Of a stretch of DNA of 64,000 bases, positions 39,401 to 53,115 are shown piece after piece. This DNA is from Rostratula benghalensis. Taxonomy: Eukaryota; Chordata; Aves; Charadriiformes; Rostratulidae. Under the pieces are notes generated by a model. That model worked only from the letters and a program-made list of their open reading frames with translations. It searched no databases and was not told the DNA's origin. Position numbers and translations under genes: made by a program. Positions within the stretch are counted from its first letter, which is position 1. Each line of letters opens with the position of its first letter. The DNA lies in contig VXAI01000273.1 in assembly GCA_013399305.1 (NCBI GenBank), forward strand, positions 694,404 to 758,403. Reading direction: 5' to 3'.

Positions 39401-42400
39401 TTGCTTTATACTGCCAATACTTTTTGTGAGAGGAAATTGTTGGGGCACTGGAAGTTATTTATTTTCCACTATATTTTATTAGGTTATTTCCTGTTTTGCT
39501 TCCTGTTCTTTTACTCTGTCCAGTTTGGCAGATTGATTTCCTTCTTGCACTTTCCTTCCTCTTAGTTTGTTCTCCCAGTGCTACTCACCATGTACTTGTC
39601 CAAATATTCTGGACATCAGTTGGATCTTAGAAAGTAGAGCTGGCCAAGGATTTCAACATTGAGAATGTGGATAAAGCTTTTCAGCTAATTTAAACCTTCA
39701 GGCTTGCCATCACAGTTACATCCAAATCTAGAAAACAGTTGTTTTCCTCTATGATTTTTTTTCAAATATATTTTTCCTTTCAATTTACTTTCCTCAAATT
39801 TATGCTAGTCCCTGCTTTATCGTGTTCCTTTTCCTGCTAGAGTCAGAGTTAGATTGGTTCAATTATTCTACTTTCCCTTTTAGGTATTAACATGTTCCCA
39901 AAGACCCAGGCACCTCAGTAGTTTTTTAGCCTTTAGCCTGGGACTGGCAGAAGGCAAAAGAACTGGGACATAAAACAACATTCCTGGTACCATCCAATGA
40001 GTGCTGGGCAAAATGGGACATTTGTTTGGCATTACATAAGCTTACCTGGTCTAAGAACTTTATGGCACAACACATTCACCTTCCTTCTCAGTTAATCTCA
40101 GTGAAGTATAATTATGTTAAAAACATTTACTTACAGGTGAGTGCAATATTGAACTTTGGCTTCCAGGTTCAGCTCTGTTCTCTACTACATATTTTATTGG
40201 TGTGTTAGGAAGTAAAAATTGCTCGTTGTATGATAAAAATTAACCAGGTTTCTCTGAAGGTGAATTTTCCAATCTAGTAGCTCACAAATTTCTAGTGAAA
40301 TGCACTATGCTTCAGGAAACGAGTGCCTCTAAAGTTATGTGCCCCTCTGGAATCAGATAAATTGAATAACATTAGATGCATCTATACCTTGGGAAAAGAG
40401 ATCATTAAGTTCAATTCACAGAGAAATAGCCCCAAGGGATCTTGGACTTATTCAGGCTAGCCAAAGGCCATAGCCAGCACAGCAAAAGTTCCAAAATTTG
40501 ACATATTTAAGCTATTAATTTGAATTGCCAAATAGTCTTTAGACATATTGTTACAGAGCCCTGAAGTGGAATTGCTCAGTGGTTAATTTTACTCATCAGC
40601 TGCAACAACACATGTTCAAGGAAGGCAGAAGTGTTGTGTTATTCCTGCAGCATTTTCTGACTTCTGTCTTAAGAAAAAACAATTTAATTTGTGTTTCTTG
40701 TAATCTCAAACATTATTTTTGTCATAACCCTTTAAAATAAATGATTTAATAAACCATTGCAGAACACTATTATTTCAGCTCAATAACACATAAAACAATA
40801 GGAGAAAAGAAACTTACCAAGAAGTTATCATTATGAACCACAAATAAGGAAAACTAATTTATTTTCATTACATATTTAGTGGTAACTATTCACAAGCCAT
40901 CAAAATTGGAGAGGGAAACTCCTAACATTACTTCGCTAATCAGTTTCTAAAATGTTATCAAAGTTTCAGCATTTGTTAACTAAGCAAAAATTTGATAGCA
41001 TTGAGAGGAAGCAATACACTCAAAAGAGATTACACAGACAAGAATATGCTGATACTAAAGGCAGTGAAAAAATATTTTTTATGCCAAGAAAGAAAAAACT
41101 TGGGGTATGACCTGGAAATTTGAACACTTGAAGAACAAGGGTTCAGCATTTTTTATTTTTCATTTTTGGCACACTCTGCTCACTCCAATTTACTGTTCAT
41201 GTGTTTGGACACAGATTCAACTGTCTCCTGTATCCAAGGATAATGACCTACCGCTCCAGTGTTTTAGTAAACCTCAACTCTGTGCAGCCACTCAATCAGT
41301 GGTGGGCTAATCCCTTAATGGCCATTTGTGTCTTTCCAATGCATCCTAAAGAGTACTGCAACACTCTGATTCTGCTGAACAGAATTACATGCACTTCTTC
41401 CACCCTCGTTATCTTATCAGGTAGCTAATTCCCACAAATGATCATGCAGTTTCAAGTTTAAGATGAAATTGCAATTGAATCATAAATTTGTCACTCTCCA
41501 GACAGCTGCTAAGTCAGTAAAATCTTGATCAAGTGGGGATTAGTCACTGGATTGAACAATTAAGACCTGTGAGTGCATCTGGCCCTCTGTCAGAGACATG
41601 TTTATTGATAAAAAAAAAATAGTTTATGGTGAGGTTTAAAATGTTATTAATTCTTAAGTGGGGCATAATCCTTTAGCTAGTATATTGTGACACGTAGCTA
41701 ACTATCCCACTAACGTCTTGTTCTGCTCAATTGACTATTCAAACAGAATTAATCTTTTGAAATAATGATGACTGTGAGCCTTAATAAATTACCAGAGCAG
41801 AGTGCAGTGAGAGTTGTCGTTTACACAAATTGTTTGCTTCTGTGGCTTTTTTAAAGTCTGTAAGGGGAAACAGCCTTTCAGATCATCACCTAGTTATGCT
41901 TTTATTAAAATGTTCATATGCATTAAGCAATATATTTCTTACACAAGAAAAATATGCTTACTGCTGAGAACGGACATATACATCTCCGAGACCTATTATG
42001 AAAAAAAGTGCTATTTTGCACTGCTTGTTACATAATGGAAACAAATAAAGGAGATAAGCACTTCCCTCAAGTCAGTGACCCCTATCCTAAGTTTTCTTTA
42101 GTAGAGATTTTTCTCATTTTATCACATATCAGTGTTTTACCATGGCCGATTTTTTGTTAGTTTATTGTAGGCAACAGTAGATCTCTGTAATGTGGATCTC
42201 TGTTCCACAGCTGTAAATTTTACACCTTGAGTATTTTGAACATTGAGGTAGTTTCTTAGCCACAGGCGTAGATGGAGTGATATTCTGGCTACTTCTATAG
42301 TTCTTCAGTTATGGAGTGTTCATTGTGTTGGCAATTGGCTGTGAAGAAGTCAGCACAGACCAAAAGCCTCATTTCAGGCTTACTACTAAGAGCAGCAATG

Positions 42401-42872
42401 TTTGTTCATCTTTTTCTGACTGAGGTTTCCACTAGTAAATTAAAACTAAGTGTTTTAAGGTATAATTCACTAATGATACCATGAGTGTGTGCATTCTTGT
42501 TACCTGACAGATTCCGCGCCTGCCAGGTCTGTAGTGTGTAATCATCGACCAAGCTCCTCCAATGCCACAGTGTCAGGTTTTCTGATTTATCTGGTGTAAT
42601 GAAAAAAAAAATCAGCATTCCTGGATCCCTAGATAAAAATGTGATTTGCTTGCCTGATGGAAATCTCCATGTTGTACTTTCTTGTTATTAAAATGATTCA
42701 CTGGAATTACATCAGACAAGGAGAAAATTGAACTTGCATTTTTTGCAATCCAAATGTTCTCATTTCATAGTGTTGAGTACAAAAGCAGATCTGTCCATTT
42801 GCTTTGCTCACAAGATACTGAAACAAAATATTCAGTCTGAGATAAATGTTTCCAGCATTTTATTTCAAAAGG

Positions 42873-42888
42873 AAAAAAAAAAAAAAAA
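42873..42888 (+). repeat. A16 homopolymer
   Basis: Sixteen consecutive A are followed by gaccc and another A run. No adjacent element body is recognised. Confidence 0.85.
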
Positions 42889-44717
42889 GACCCAAAAAAA
42901 GATTAAAAGGATTAAATATAAATTCATCCCAATGAAATTAAAACTGGGGACAGATACCTAAGTTTGGCTGCCCATTTGAAAAATCAGTTTATATCCTCAA
43001 TTAACTTAGAAATGTGCTTTATACTGCAATGTTTTAGAGTTCAAAGTCACATCAATATAATAACAATGCATTAGTACAATGCAAAAAACTAAGGTGAATT
43101 AACATTATGGAGGAAATTAGTTTCCCTTTATAGTAGCATAGCAGTGATATTTTTCCTTGTACATTTACACTGAGCAGCACCCAATGCAGTATCATGTGCA
43201 ATAAACAACTATCATAATATTTAGCTGTGTTAAGTCTTTGGAGAGCTCAGCTGGAAATAAAGGTATATGTAATTTGAGTAGAGCATAATTACATTCTGTA
43301 TCTTTAAAACATCTTTATGCACTCCTTGTTACCTGTCTGGTGCAGACTCCAAGTAAAGTGTAGAAATGAAACCAAGTATGGCCAAAAAAAGTTCTCAAGG
43401 AACAGTTTAGCCAGGCAGGTACCTTTACCCATGGTATATATATTGCCTGGGTTTACCACTGGGATATGGTGGACAACTTCAAGCCTAAATTAACCATCCT
43501 CTGGCTTTTGAGCAAAAACCTCCAAGAGAATCCCAGCCATTTCACAGCCATAACATTTCTGCAGCCCATCTTGGACAAGGAGGCCTCAAACTGATTTCAA
43601 TGGCTCTGATTTCATGCAAGGCAAAATTACACCCTCAGCAATGCTTTTTGCAGAATCCCCAAAGTGCTTAATTCATACCCAAACCACGAGCTACAGCAGA
43701 CAGCAGGGGAAGTTTTAGTCACTCTTTAGTCAAAAATAACAACTGCTATGGGCAACAGTGTGCAGAGGTGGCCAAGTTCCTGGGGACTGCTCCCGGTTTG
43801 GACTGTGGTCAGTGCAGCATAGGCACTGATGGTTGGTTAGGTGGGTGTTTGGGGCTGGGCCACAAACACCTGCTGAAGCTGGAATGTTTTCATGTGTATT
43901 CACTGTGGCAAATTCTCCCTCAGTATCACACCCTATGTTCATTGTCAAATCACAGCTGAAGGGCCTCTTGCTCAAGGAATGCAGCCCAAATTCTTCTGAC
44001 AACCAGGTTGGATTAGGGTGATTCACTTCATGAATCAGACAGAACATGCCCTACACTAGCCATTGTTCTTCTATGCTGCTCAGAGACGTAATTTTGTAAA
44101 TGCTCAAAAATCCTACTCTCATGGGTCACAGTCATTTCATTTTGCCCTTGCCTGTGGCTGATTAATGCAAATTAAATTTCGTGCCAGTCAGTTGAAGCAA
44201 TCTGCGCAGTGCACAGAAATCCAGAATTTCTACTAGAAGGCAAAAGTGTTTTCACCAGTTACTAATGTTTTCAGAAAAGGTCAGAATTCTAAATGCACTG
44301 ATATCAAAGAGAAAAAATTAAAAATTCAGTCACAATAATATTTTTTTAAAAGTATAATTGGAAAATCCAGCTGGGTTACTTGTGCTTTTTTTTTTCTGAG
44401 TTTACTATATGTCTGAATAAAAAAAAACAAAAAAAACCCCAACCATTTAAAACAACAACCTTGCCTTTAAAGATAGATTTCTGCAAAAAGAGCCAGGAAT
44501 GTACTATGCTATTTCCAGCAAATGGCCAAGCTAAACAGGACACAATGACAAAATTTCCCCTGACAAAACCCAATGTTACAGGTTTCATGACTATTCACTC
44601 TGTTGCTCCTAAATTGAGTTAATGTTTTGGGCCATAATTTCAACTGGGTGTCAAGATTAACTCACCCCTATCTTCTACCATTAAATAACCCTACAGGCAG
44701 AGAGGGGAATTTCAAAG

Positions 44718-44734
44718 AAAAAAAAAAAAAAAAA
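44718..44734 (+). repeat. A17 homopolymer
   Basis: About seventeen consecutive A are followed by cccaaacc. No adjacent element body is recognised. Confidence 0.85.
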
Positions 44735-47700
44735 CCCAAACCACAAACCTTACCCTGCCCTATGTTTCTCTGTCACCTGAAATTTTATTCTGCTTAAGTA
44801 ATATCCAAATCTTACAGTGACAAATGCAGGATCATGTATCAGAGGTACAGGAATCCAGCTGAACTACAGGATATACAGAATATAACCCAATACATAGACT
44901 TTCCTGTAGTCTTCATATCAATGTGACAGAACACCCTCTAACTGGATACTCATGTGGAATAACTGGGATCCTAAGCTTGGAATAATCAGTGGGTTTTGAA
45001 CCTAATCCAACAATTCTTGGTCAGGTAGAAATCCTACTCCTATTAACTTCAGGAGCATGGGGCTTTTCCAAGTATGAGTCTAAGACTGCAGATTCAGCAG
45101 AAGATCATACTATTAGAAGTGCATTATATTATACTACGTTTATTTACAAGGGAGATTAATGTTTTAACTGTCTGGCCTCAAAACTCATAGTTAATTGCAA
45201 AATTCAGAATCTGTAGTGGTTTTTGGTTCCCTGTGGTACCCAGTTCCAATAAAGACTCCAGTGTCATTAGAAATTACATTGCATGAATTATTAAAGAAAA
45301 CTTTTCAAGATACAAACCCTTAAAAAAAAGGAGTACATGTTCTGCTGAAGCCATCCCTCAGAAAATGGTTTGGGTCCATCCAATATTTTTATGTGATTTT
45401 GGATATCTAGACTGTACAAAACTTTTTATAATCTAATTACATGAAACAAAATAGCACATCAAAGGAAAAAAATATGAACTCTAGAGGCTCTTCATTAGAA
45501 AAGTTCCTTTTTTTTTTTCTTTGATATTCTTTAACAGAGAATTTTAGTGGTCTCTGAAATGCTCAGGAAACTGGTCTCTAAGCAGGTGTCACCTATCAGT
45601 CTATTAGCTTTATGAGGTTTTAAATGCTGTGGCTCTAAAGCAAGTATTGATGAATTGCTAAAAAACATTACCAAGGTATCAGCTGCTTCATGTGTGTTGT
45701 TGTGGATATGGAATATTCTCCTCTTAGCCTGGCTGTCTTCAATTTAGTCCAAGTTCATAAGAAAATGTTTGGCTGGATGATCAGTGATGATGTGAAGGGA
45801 GCCTGGGGACTTTGGCCCAGCTTCTAGTGGCTGCATCCTCTGATTGTGCAGCCACAAAGCACAAAGTCAAAGACTGGGAGAGCAGGAGGAGCAACCTGTT
45901 ACCTCCCCACAGGGTGCAAGTCTATTACTTTCCAGTTTGGATGTGAAGTACAGTGGAAAAGACCTGAAGTGAAAAGTACATGGCTACTGCCTACTCTGTC
46001 TGTGTTGTGTAGCTGAAAGCAAGGCTCTGTCACTTGGGGCAGGAGTATCTCCCCATCAGTGCATTCATTCATTTTTTGCCTTTAATAGTTCATGATTTGC
46101 TAAGGAGAAAATGGCAATGCTCTCAGTGTTTGATTCAACTTTAGGGAAAAAAAAGGGAGATTCTGAAAGACTGAACTATGAGATCTGTGTGTGGTAGATA
46201 AGAACTAAAGGGTTAAAAAAACTAATCGTGGGCAGCCATCAAGCAGCAGAGAGTAGCATACATACTGGACACAAACAGGTGATAAAAGGCGATAAGAGAG
46301 ATGACAAAATTAAGAAAATAAAGAACACTGTTATAAAGATTTATAGATCAGCTAAAGCAGAGCAAAATAAATGATAACAAACACTGATAAAAAAGAAATG
46401 GGGCATCAGCCTTATAAACACTCAGGAAACTTCAATGCTTCTGTATAGTACTATGACACTGCTTTGTTTACACCAGCATTGACCTTTTGCTCTCAACGAA
46501 GTTTATTAACCATCTTGGTCTTTCTTTGTGTTGCTTTACTCATCAAGAGAAAGTTGTACAGGGTTGATTCTGATGAATGGCTTTTTCAGAAAGTCAAGTT
46601 ATCCTTGACTAGATGCAGATGGCCTAGTAAAAAATGAATGCTGCCAGCAGACATTGTCTTTATCAGTAGTAAAAGTTCAGCAGGGACTAGACTTCCTCAT
46701 CTCCGGCCAGAGAAACCCAGCCTTCTGTTTCAGCACCATATCACATATTGTCCTAATGAATTCTTGTAACACACTGCAGCCCAGATAAATATGCTTATAT
46801 TAATGTTTTTTGGCAGTCTGGGGCATGGTACAGAATTGACACAAGTGTTTGGATTCTGCCTGCAGCAGACACCAGGAATTTATACCGCTCAGAAATATTG
46901 GACTGCTGTTGGATTGTTTGTCCTGTGTGATGACCTTCAGTATTGCAAACTGCAGTTTGTCCTCCCCAGCCTGGCTTCACAAAGGGGAAGCCTGTAGCAA
47001 ACCACGCTGAAGTCCTGCAGCTCAGAGCAGGGTGAGGAAGCAGCTCGGTCACCCGGGGGTTTCGTTCATTCCACAGCAGAGCAAAAACTAATTTGAGATT
47101 TATATTTCAGAAGGTCCAATGGACTTTCGCCAAAACAATATCCATTGCAGGCAATTCAAGTCCTGCTGCCATGGGACATTTCCTTTCTTTGATTCTCCTT
47201 CTAATAACAGAAACATGCACCTCCACATTTCTGAGGTAAAGAGCAGTGAGTGATTTACAGCACACTTCAGAGCATGGAGACAGTTCTAGGCAGCCTCAAG
47301 GACAGTAGGATCTTGGCCTTTGCAGAATGGCCCAGGCAACCAGATTTTAAAACATCTTAATTCTCCATAGCTACCCAGACCCACTTGAAGAAATGCTGTA
47401 ATTATACTAAGAGCACAATGCTGTACTCAGGCTGCATAACTACATTCTGAGCTGTATTACATTATAGTCTTCAGCTCTCACTGCTGCTTTGGAAATACTG
47501 TAACTTTCTGTTGCAAGTTAGGAAATTCTTCCAGCTGGCTTGCCTACCTTGCATTCCCAGAACCATGGTTGTCCTAAAAGTGAGCTGGCTTTGGGCTGAG
47601 CCGTCTAGTGGCTGAGAGTGAAATAACTCTCCTGTTCTAAATACAGGTCTTTGTTGGGCTGGAGTGCCTCTCATACAGTAGATAAAAACTTATTTATTTG

Positions 47701-47900
47701 CCTGTACAATGTACCTTTGCGGTGCAGCTAGAATGATAACTTAACCTAAAAACCTCAGAGACATGGTTAAAAATGTCAGAGACCTTCCTGGGAGGAAACA
47801 TTAAGCAGATGTGATTGTTGTATGAACAGAGCACATGCACGAGGACACGCTATTTCCCAAGAAACTCTGGGCAGGATTTTTTTCTGGGCAGTGAGGTTTC

Positions 47901-47917
47901 TTTTTTTTTTTTTTTTT
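47901..47917 (+). repeat. T17 homopolymer
   Basis: Seventeen consecutive T lie between ggtttc and atagtt. No adjacent element body is recognised. Confidence 0.9.
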
Positions 47918-49762
47918 ATAGTTAGGTTTTTCAACATTTCATTTAAATGAATGGGAGTTCTGGGGCATGACTCAGATGAGAATGAGCCATAAAAAGAAAC
48001 AGCCTGAGAATAAATACAGTTGTATTTCTCTCCTGCACCTCCATACTAAAGCATTTCAGTTCCCTGTGTGTTTTTATAAACCCCTTGCACCAAAAGGGCT
48101 TTTCTGATGCCAGGGAAGGACAACTAGTTTTATACTGTATTTATCTAGTCATTCAAGTGAGGATGACCAGCCAGGTCTTTCCATGACTGCTCAGCTTATT
48201 TTTGCAGATTAAGATCTTTGTTCTGCCAGGGTCCATCAGAACATAACTACCCTGTTTCACATAAAAACCCATGATACTATTACATTATATTTATACCTAT
48301 TGAAACAGGCATTCAGGCACTAGGAATAGAAAAACCCTGCCTGGGACTACAATTTCTCATTCCAGATTTTCAATATCTTTAAGCACTTCTCTTTTAAATC
48401 CTTATCTGTGACTTGCAACCACTGCAGGGCCAAGTCTTCCTGATACTCACCTAGCATGAGATCTGTCCATGTTATGTGTGTCTTCTAGGAGAACAGACCT
48501 TCCTCACTGCTCAGAATCCTCTGAGATCTCAAAGCTAACATTTTTAGCAGCGGAAGCTGGCATTTGTGTTTGGATTGCAATCTATATGGGAAATGGTACT
48601 TTATTTATTTGATGCTGTGGCTTACTTTCAGTGGCCATGCTGGTCTTGGTTCCCTCACCACCATTATTTAAGAATCTTACTGTGCTGTTGGAGCCGCATC
48701 TGCTCATGGGTGCAGATATGGCCAAACTGAGCACTTAGAGCCAGGCTTCATCATGCTGCTATTTGGAGCTGCAGAAGTTCTGCCAGGTTTTTTTAAGGGA
48801 ATCGACACAGGCCGTGCTGATAACATGAAAGTATGCAAACTTTCATACAAGCAGAGAAGAACATAACCTTTGTGTGTTTTGTCTTTGCCTCATTTGAGTC
48901 ATATTCTAGCCAACCCTATTTTTTCCTATATTATAAGTAGTTTTTAATGAAAAGTGAAAAAAAAATATTTTTTTTCTGTTTTTTCTTTTTACCTCTCTTT
49001 CTGTGCTTTGCATTGGTAACTTGCACGAAGCCAAGCTGCTTGGGTAGAAGTTCTTCAAAAAAATGGTTTTTAGCAAGTCTGTGAGGGCATCTCACTAGCG
49101 AAACAAAGGGCAGCACTTCAGAGCAGTGCATGGAGAACACACCCATTTCTCTCTGCCAGGCTCATCTTCCTTCCAAACTGCTCTGGCAGTTTCCCTCCAT
49201 CCCTCACAGGACACTGACGACAGCCCTGGTGAGTCTGAGTCTCCCCTGAACACCGAGAGCCGCTCTGTTCCTCGACTGAGCAAGTGGGGCTCAGAGCACT
49301 CTCCGAGGCTGCTGGCCCACCACTGTCCTCTGGGTTTATCTCAACTCTACCCCCGGTTTTGTCACTGTATCCTTCAATCCCCTCTCTCCCCATAAAAGTG
49401 TCTAGCTGTCTCTTAAACTCACTTTACCATTTGCTTCTTTGACCTCACTTGGCAACTTATCCTTGTGTTTATTATTTGAGGTGGAATAGTTCTGGCTACA
49501 TTCCTGGTTTTACTCTTAATTGTCTAATTTTTAGAATGGTGTCAGTGGGGTTGGGATTTCGGTTTGGGCTTTTTTTAACTCATCACTCTTGTGACCAGGT
49601 CTTCTGTTTTATTTGGCTCTTTCGTGTCATCAGGACTTCCAATAACTGAAAGAATCCTAATGAATTTTTTATTGAATCTTCCTAAATATTGCAGCTGGGC
49701 TTTCTTGCCCGTTAGTGCCATTCTGAACTGCATACTCTGCCTTTAATTACTTTTTGTTAATT

Positions 49763-49779
49763 GGGAGGGAGGGAGAGGG
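49763..49779 (+). other. Potential G-quadruplex motif
   Basis: The plus strand reads gggagggagggagaggg, with four G3 tracts and loops of one, one and three bases. This meets the standard quadruplex pattern. It lies at the edge of a GC-richer stretch downstream of WT1. Confidence 0.7.
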
Positions 49780-52490
49780 AAGGAGTTTTTTTCTCCAAGT
49801 GAGGAATTGTTCCCCAGCTGAAAAGCTGAGTGATTTTCCCTGCACAGACTTGCCCCAAGGGGAAGGTACAAGCAGGACCGAGCAGTAGAACATCTTCCCA
49901 TCCTCTGGTAGCACACCTCTGCCTGCTGCTTGCCTTTGTGTACCCACCTCATGTTAGGCCCAGGCAGCTCTGAGGTGTGGGGTGGCAGGCACTTTCTTGG
50001 AGCCCCCTGATCCACTCCAGAGGCTTGTCAGGCTTTTGGACAAGGTGGTGGGAGCAGCTTGCTTAGCACATGGCATTTGCTGTCAGGTCACACTGATGAT
50101 GGGAAAAGACTAGACATGACGGGGTTTTCTCAGGGCCTGTCTGGGCAAAGGGAAGGAGGAAGAAACACTGGATTCAGACACCTACCTGCATTTGCAGGAA
50201 CTATTTCCAGTTGCTGGAAGGTTGGTTGGTGGAGCAGTGAAATGACATCCTGAAACAGACAGGTCTGGTTGGAGTGGCTTCTAAAATGAACAACTGGCCT
50301 AACCCACCACAGAAAGAGAAGCAAGGAGCAACTCCTTTGCAAGTCCCCCCTTCCCTTACAGGAATGGGCACCCGTCTGAAGGATGGACTACCTTCAGCTT
50401 GGCTGCCTAATTGCAGCAAGATAACACCTTTGTACCTCTGCTTCAGCCAGAACAGTCCAAACCCTTGAAGAATACGACACACAATGGAAGCAGATCACGT
50501 GGTTACAATTCAGGCACGTTAGCTTTCATGTTTTCCTAAAGTAGAAGGGACACTGCTGGATTACCTGCCTTGAAAAAATTAGTGCAAGTGAACCCCTGAG
50601 TCCCAGCTGGCAGCATCAGAGAGAGAGGAGATCACATTCCCTTTTGTACCCAAAACATCTTGTACATCATGAAGTGTTACCGATCTAATTGACATCCTCT
50701 GTTCTGGGGGGCTATGGATGCTGACGGACAGGAATAGTGTGTCAATCACAGCAAAACATTAACCATCAGCCAAAATAGCATCAGTCACTATTTTCAGTTT
50801 AAGAACAGAGGGCAGAGGCATAAAAGATTTGCTCAATTAATCATGGGATTGAAAATTTTCCAGAGAGCTAAGGATACTTGTAAGATATAATAGAGCGCAT
50901 CCCCCTCATCTTTCATGTGGAGGTCAAGCTCACAGGAACTCAGCCTGCTGAGCCCTTTCTGCTTGCTGCAAAATGAGGAATGGGATGCTGCAGGAACCAT
51001 CGTCTGGGGGCTGCTTCTGAGAAATTCATGTAGTAAAGCACTTCAATAAAGGTGGCTTACCTTGCTGATCGAATCCTGAAAACAGGGAAATGAAAAGGAG
51101 AGACGTAAAATGCCTCTCATGACAAAGACTGTAAAAGAATTAGGAATAAAACCAAAAATAATATTGTAAACATTTGCCATTGTCTCCCCCATACTTGGCA
51201 GGCTGGGAGACGTAATGATCATCACCCAGCAGAGTAGCAATAAGTACTTTCACCAAGAAAAGGTCGACAGCAAAAGCAAAAAGACATGTTCTGTCACTCA
51301 TCAACCTGGGCTTCATTTTGTGTAGCCATCTACCATTACTATTTGGCACACAATTCACTGAGCAGCAAAAGCATGGCTGGAGTTATTTACAGGCCACTGG
51401 AATTCTGGCCTGTGCTGCAGTGGAGTTTTGGTTGTATTTCACAAAAGATAGTTTTATTTATGTTTGACTAATGCAGGCACAACTGGAGGCTGATTTTTCT
51501 TTTTTTGGCTTTTGTATAAACACTCGTGGCAGCTCTCTATTTTGGGTGCAGACTGGAAAACAGATTGTTTTGCAGTTGCAGAAGGCTGCTGAGTAAATCA
51601 GAGGACATTGTTATTGTGACTGAACTTTTCTTTCAAGAAAGCAGGAGTTGCTTTATTTTTTAATTCTGTGCAGTTTTATGTACATCATTTGCTCCACATA
51701 TTTGATGTTTGCCACACTTGTTATGAGCTTCTCCAGAGAGATGCTGTCTTTTGGCAGCAAAAGATAAAGTTGACTGATACAAATGAGTCACAGTACCCCA
51801 ACAGTAATTAACAGTGATGCAATACCCATGCGAAAAAGAGGACTTGAAGAATTAACTGTTGAGTTTTCTTGACGATGCAGCTGCACTTTAAGAGGGAAAG
51901 CTCAACCCATCATAGAACTCCATTGTGTACATTAGAGAAAAAAAGCTTGGCAAGATACATTAAAGATTTTTACTAAAGAGATACAAATATTTTGCAAGGT
52001 CGAAGGGCACTGAGGCAGGCTGTACTTACTTCCAAAGAAAAGTAGGCAGTATGACAAAGAAACAGTAATATTTTTTTATCTTCATCTTCACACTTCATCA
52101 TCTAAGAAAGACTGTCTTTTTCAACCTGCTCAACTGATTTAAGCCACCCCAGCTCCAAGTTAACTTTTACTTAAAAGTCAGTCTATGACAGCCTAATCTA
52201 AGAAGTTATCTGGGCTTATGATTTCAGTGCAGTTCTACAGAAGACCACTACTGCTCTTTATAAAATGGATTTTGCTGTTCTATAAAGTTCTTAAACAAAT
52301 CTTACAGGTTGAAAGAAAAGGAAGAGTTTGGTAAGAAGACCAAAGATTGAAGCAACTGTTTTATAGCACAATATGAAACTTGACACTGTTTTCTGCTGCC
52401 AGTATGATTCCCAAGTGAGATGGATAAATTGTGGTCAAGACCTGGACAGGTTAACTAGTGGTCATCAGTGCTGGTGGTACCTTTATATAC

Positions 52491-52519
<29 letters not shown>
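52491..52519 (+). repeat. A29 homopolymer just beyond the WT1 3' end
   Basis: Twenty-nine consecutive A on the plus strand are a T run on the WT1 sense strand. It lies roughly 27 bases past the distal ATTAAA. It could act as a U-rich downstream element for 3' processing, or it could simply be a homopolymer or an old retroposon tail. It is the longest homopolymer I noticed in the window. Confidence 0.9.
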
Positions 52520-52523
<4 letters not shown>

Positions 52524-52546
52524 ACTATTGGACACAGCATTTGAAA

Positions 52547-52552
52547 TTTAAT
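52547..52552 (-). terminator. WT1: Candidate WT1 poly(A) signal ATTAAA (distal, before T tract)
   Basis: The minus strand reads ATTAAA about 1.27 kb after the stop. Roughly 27 bases later the strand becomes a 29-base T run (52519-52491), which could serve as a U-rich downstream element. Signal, spacing and U-rich tract together make this the better candidate for the main cleavage site, near 52525. Confidence 0.5.
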
Positions 52553-52608
52553 ACCAGACATGAAACAAGACATCTGTTGGACTCTCATTTGTTTCTCTTT
52601 GAATGGGC

Positions 52609-52614
52609 TTTAAT
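52609..52614 (-). terminator. WT1: Candidate WT1 poly(A) signal ATTAAA (proximal of pair)
   Basis: The minus strand reads ATTAAA about 1.21 kb after the stop codon. It is the common variant poly(A) hexamer. A second copy lies about 60 bases further on. Either could direct cleavage; choosing between them needs 3'-end reads. Confidence 0.4.
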
Positions 52615-53088
52615 TGAAAGCTCAGTGAAAAATGCAGGTTACATTCTTAGTGTTATCAATAGTTTGTAACAGCAACAACATCAGAACAGTGATGCATCTA
52701 ATATTTATACACTTTCTAATTTTAGATGTCTAAGAGCAATACATTATCAGATATATATATACACACAATTTCAAGCAATTGAAAGTAAATAATAAACCCC
52801 TCCTCCCAAAACCCTGAAACAATATATTTCCTTACACTAATAATGTCTTTTTCACATATACTTGACAAAGAGTCTTTTTAAGTTACTTATCTTAAGAGTA
52901 ATCTGTTAATGGAGAACCTGGACCAGCCCCATTAAAAGTTCAGTTTTAAGTTTATACAGCTTGCTAGCCACATAACCAGTGTGGCTTTACATTGTAAACA
53001 AATCCCAAATGTCTACAATGATTGGAATTAGTTTTGTGTAAAGAAGATCTATGCATCTCATGATAGAATAAATTTAAAACAATACATT

Positions 53089-53115
53089 AAAAAGAGAGAG
53101 AGAAAGGGAGAGAGT
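53089..53115. repeat. GA-rich tract in WT1 3'UTR
   Basis: The plus strand reads aaaaagagagagagaaaggg plus agagag, so the transcript carries a CU-rich stretch here. Such tracts can bind polypyrimidine-tract proteins, but nothing in the sequence shows that it does. Confidence 0.75.

Larger units (their letters stand above)
33061..52490. other. Intergenic region downstream of WT1, no gene seen
   Basis: About 19 kb of mostly AT-rich unique sequence with homopolymers, a (CAAAA)n repeat, a POU octamer word at 44165-44172 and a GC-richer stretch at 49.1-50.5 kb containing a potential quadruplex. No CR1 or retroviral fragment is recognised in it. No exon is supported. By human synteny this would be part of the interval between WT1 and RCN1. 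Confidence 0.6.

Noticed and set aside
51400..52250. GATA-type motifs (for example near 51447, 51763, 52077, 52207) as a counterpart of the GATA-1-responsive enhancer reported 3' of human WT1
   Set aside because: About four WGATAR words in 0.85 kb is near what AT-rich sequence gives by chance, and no clustering with other motifs is evident.
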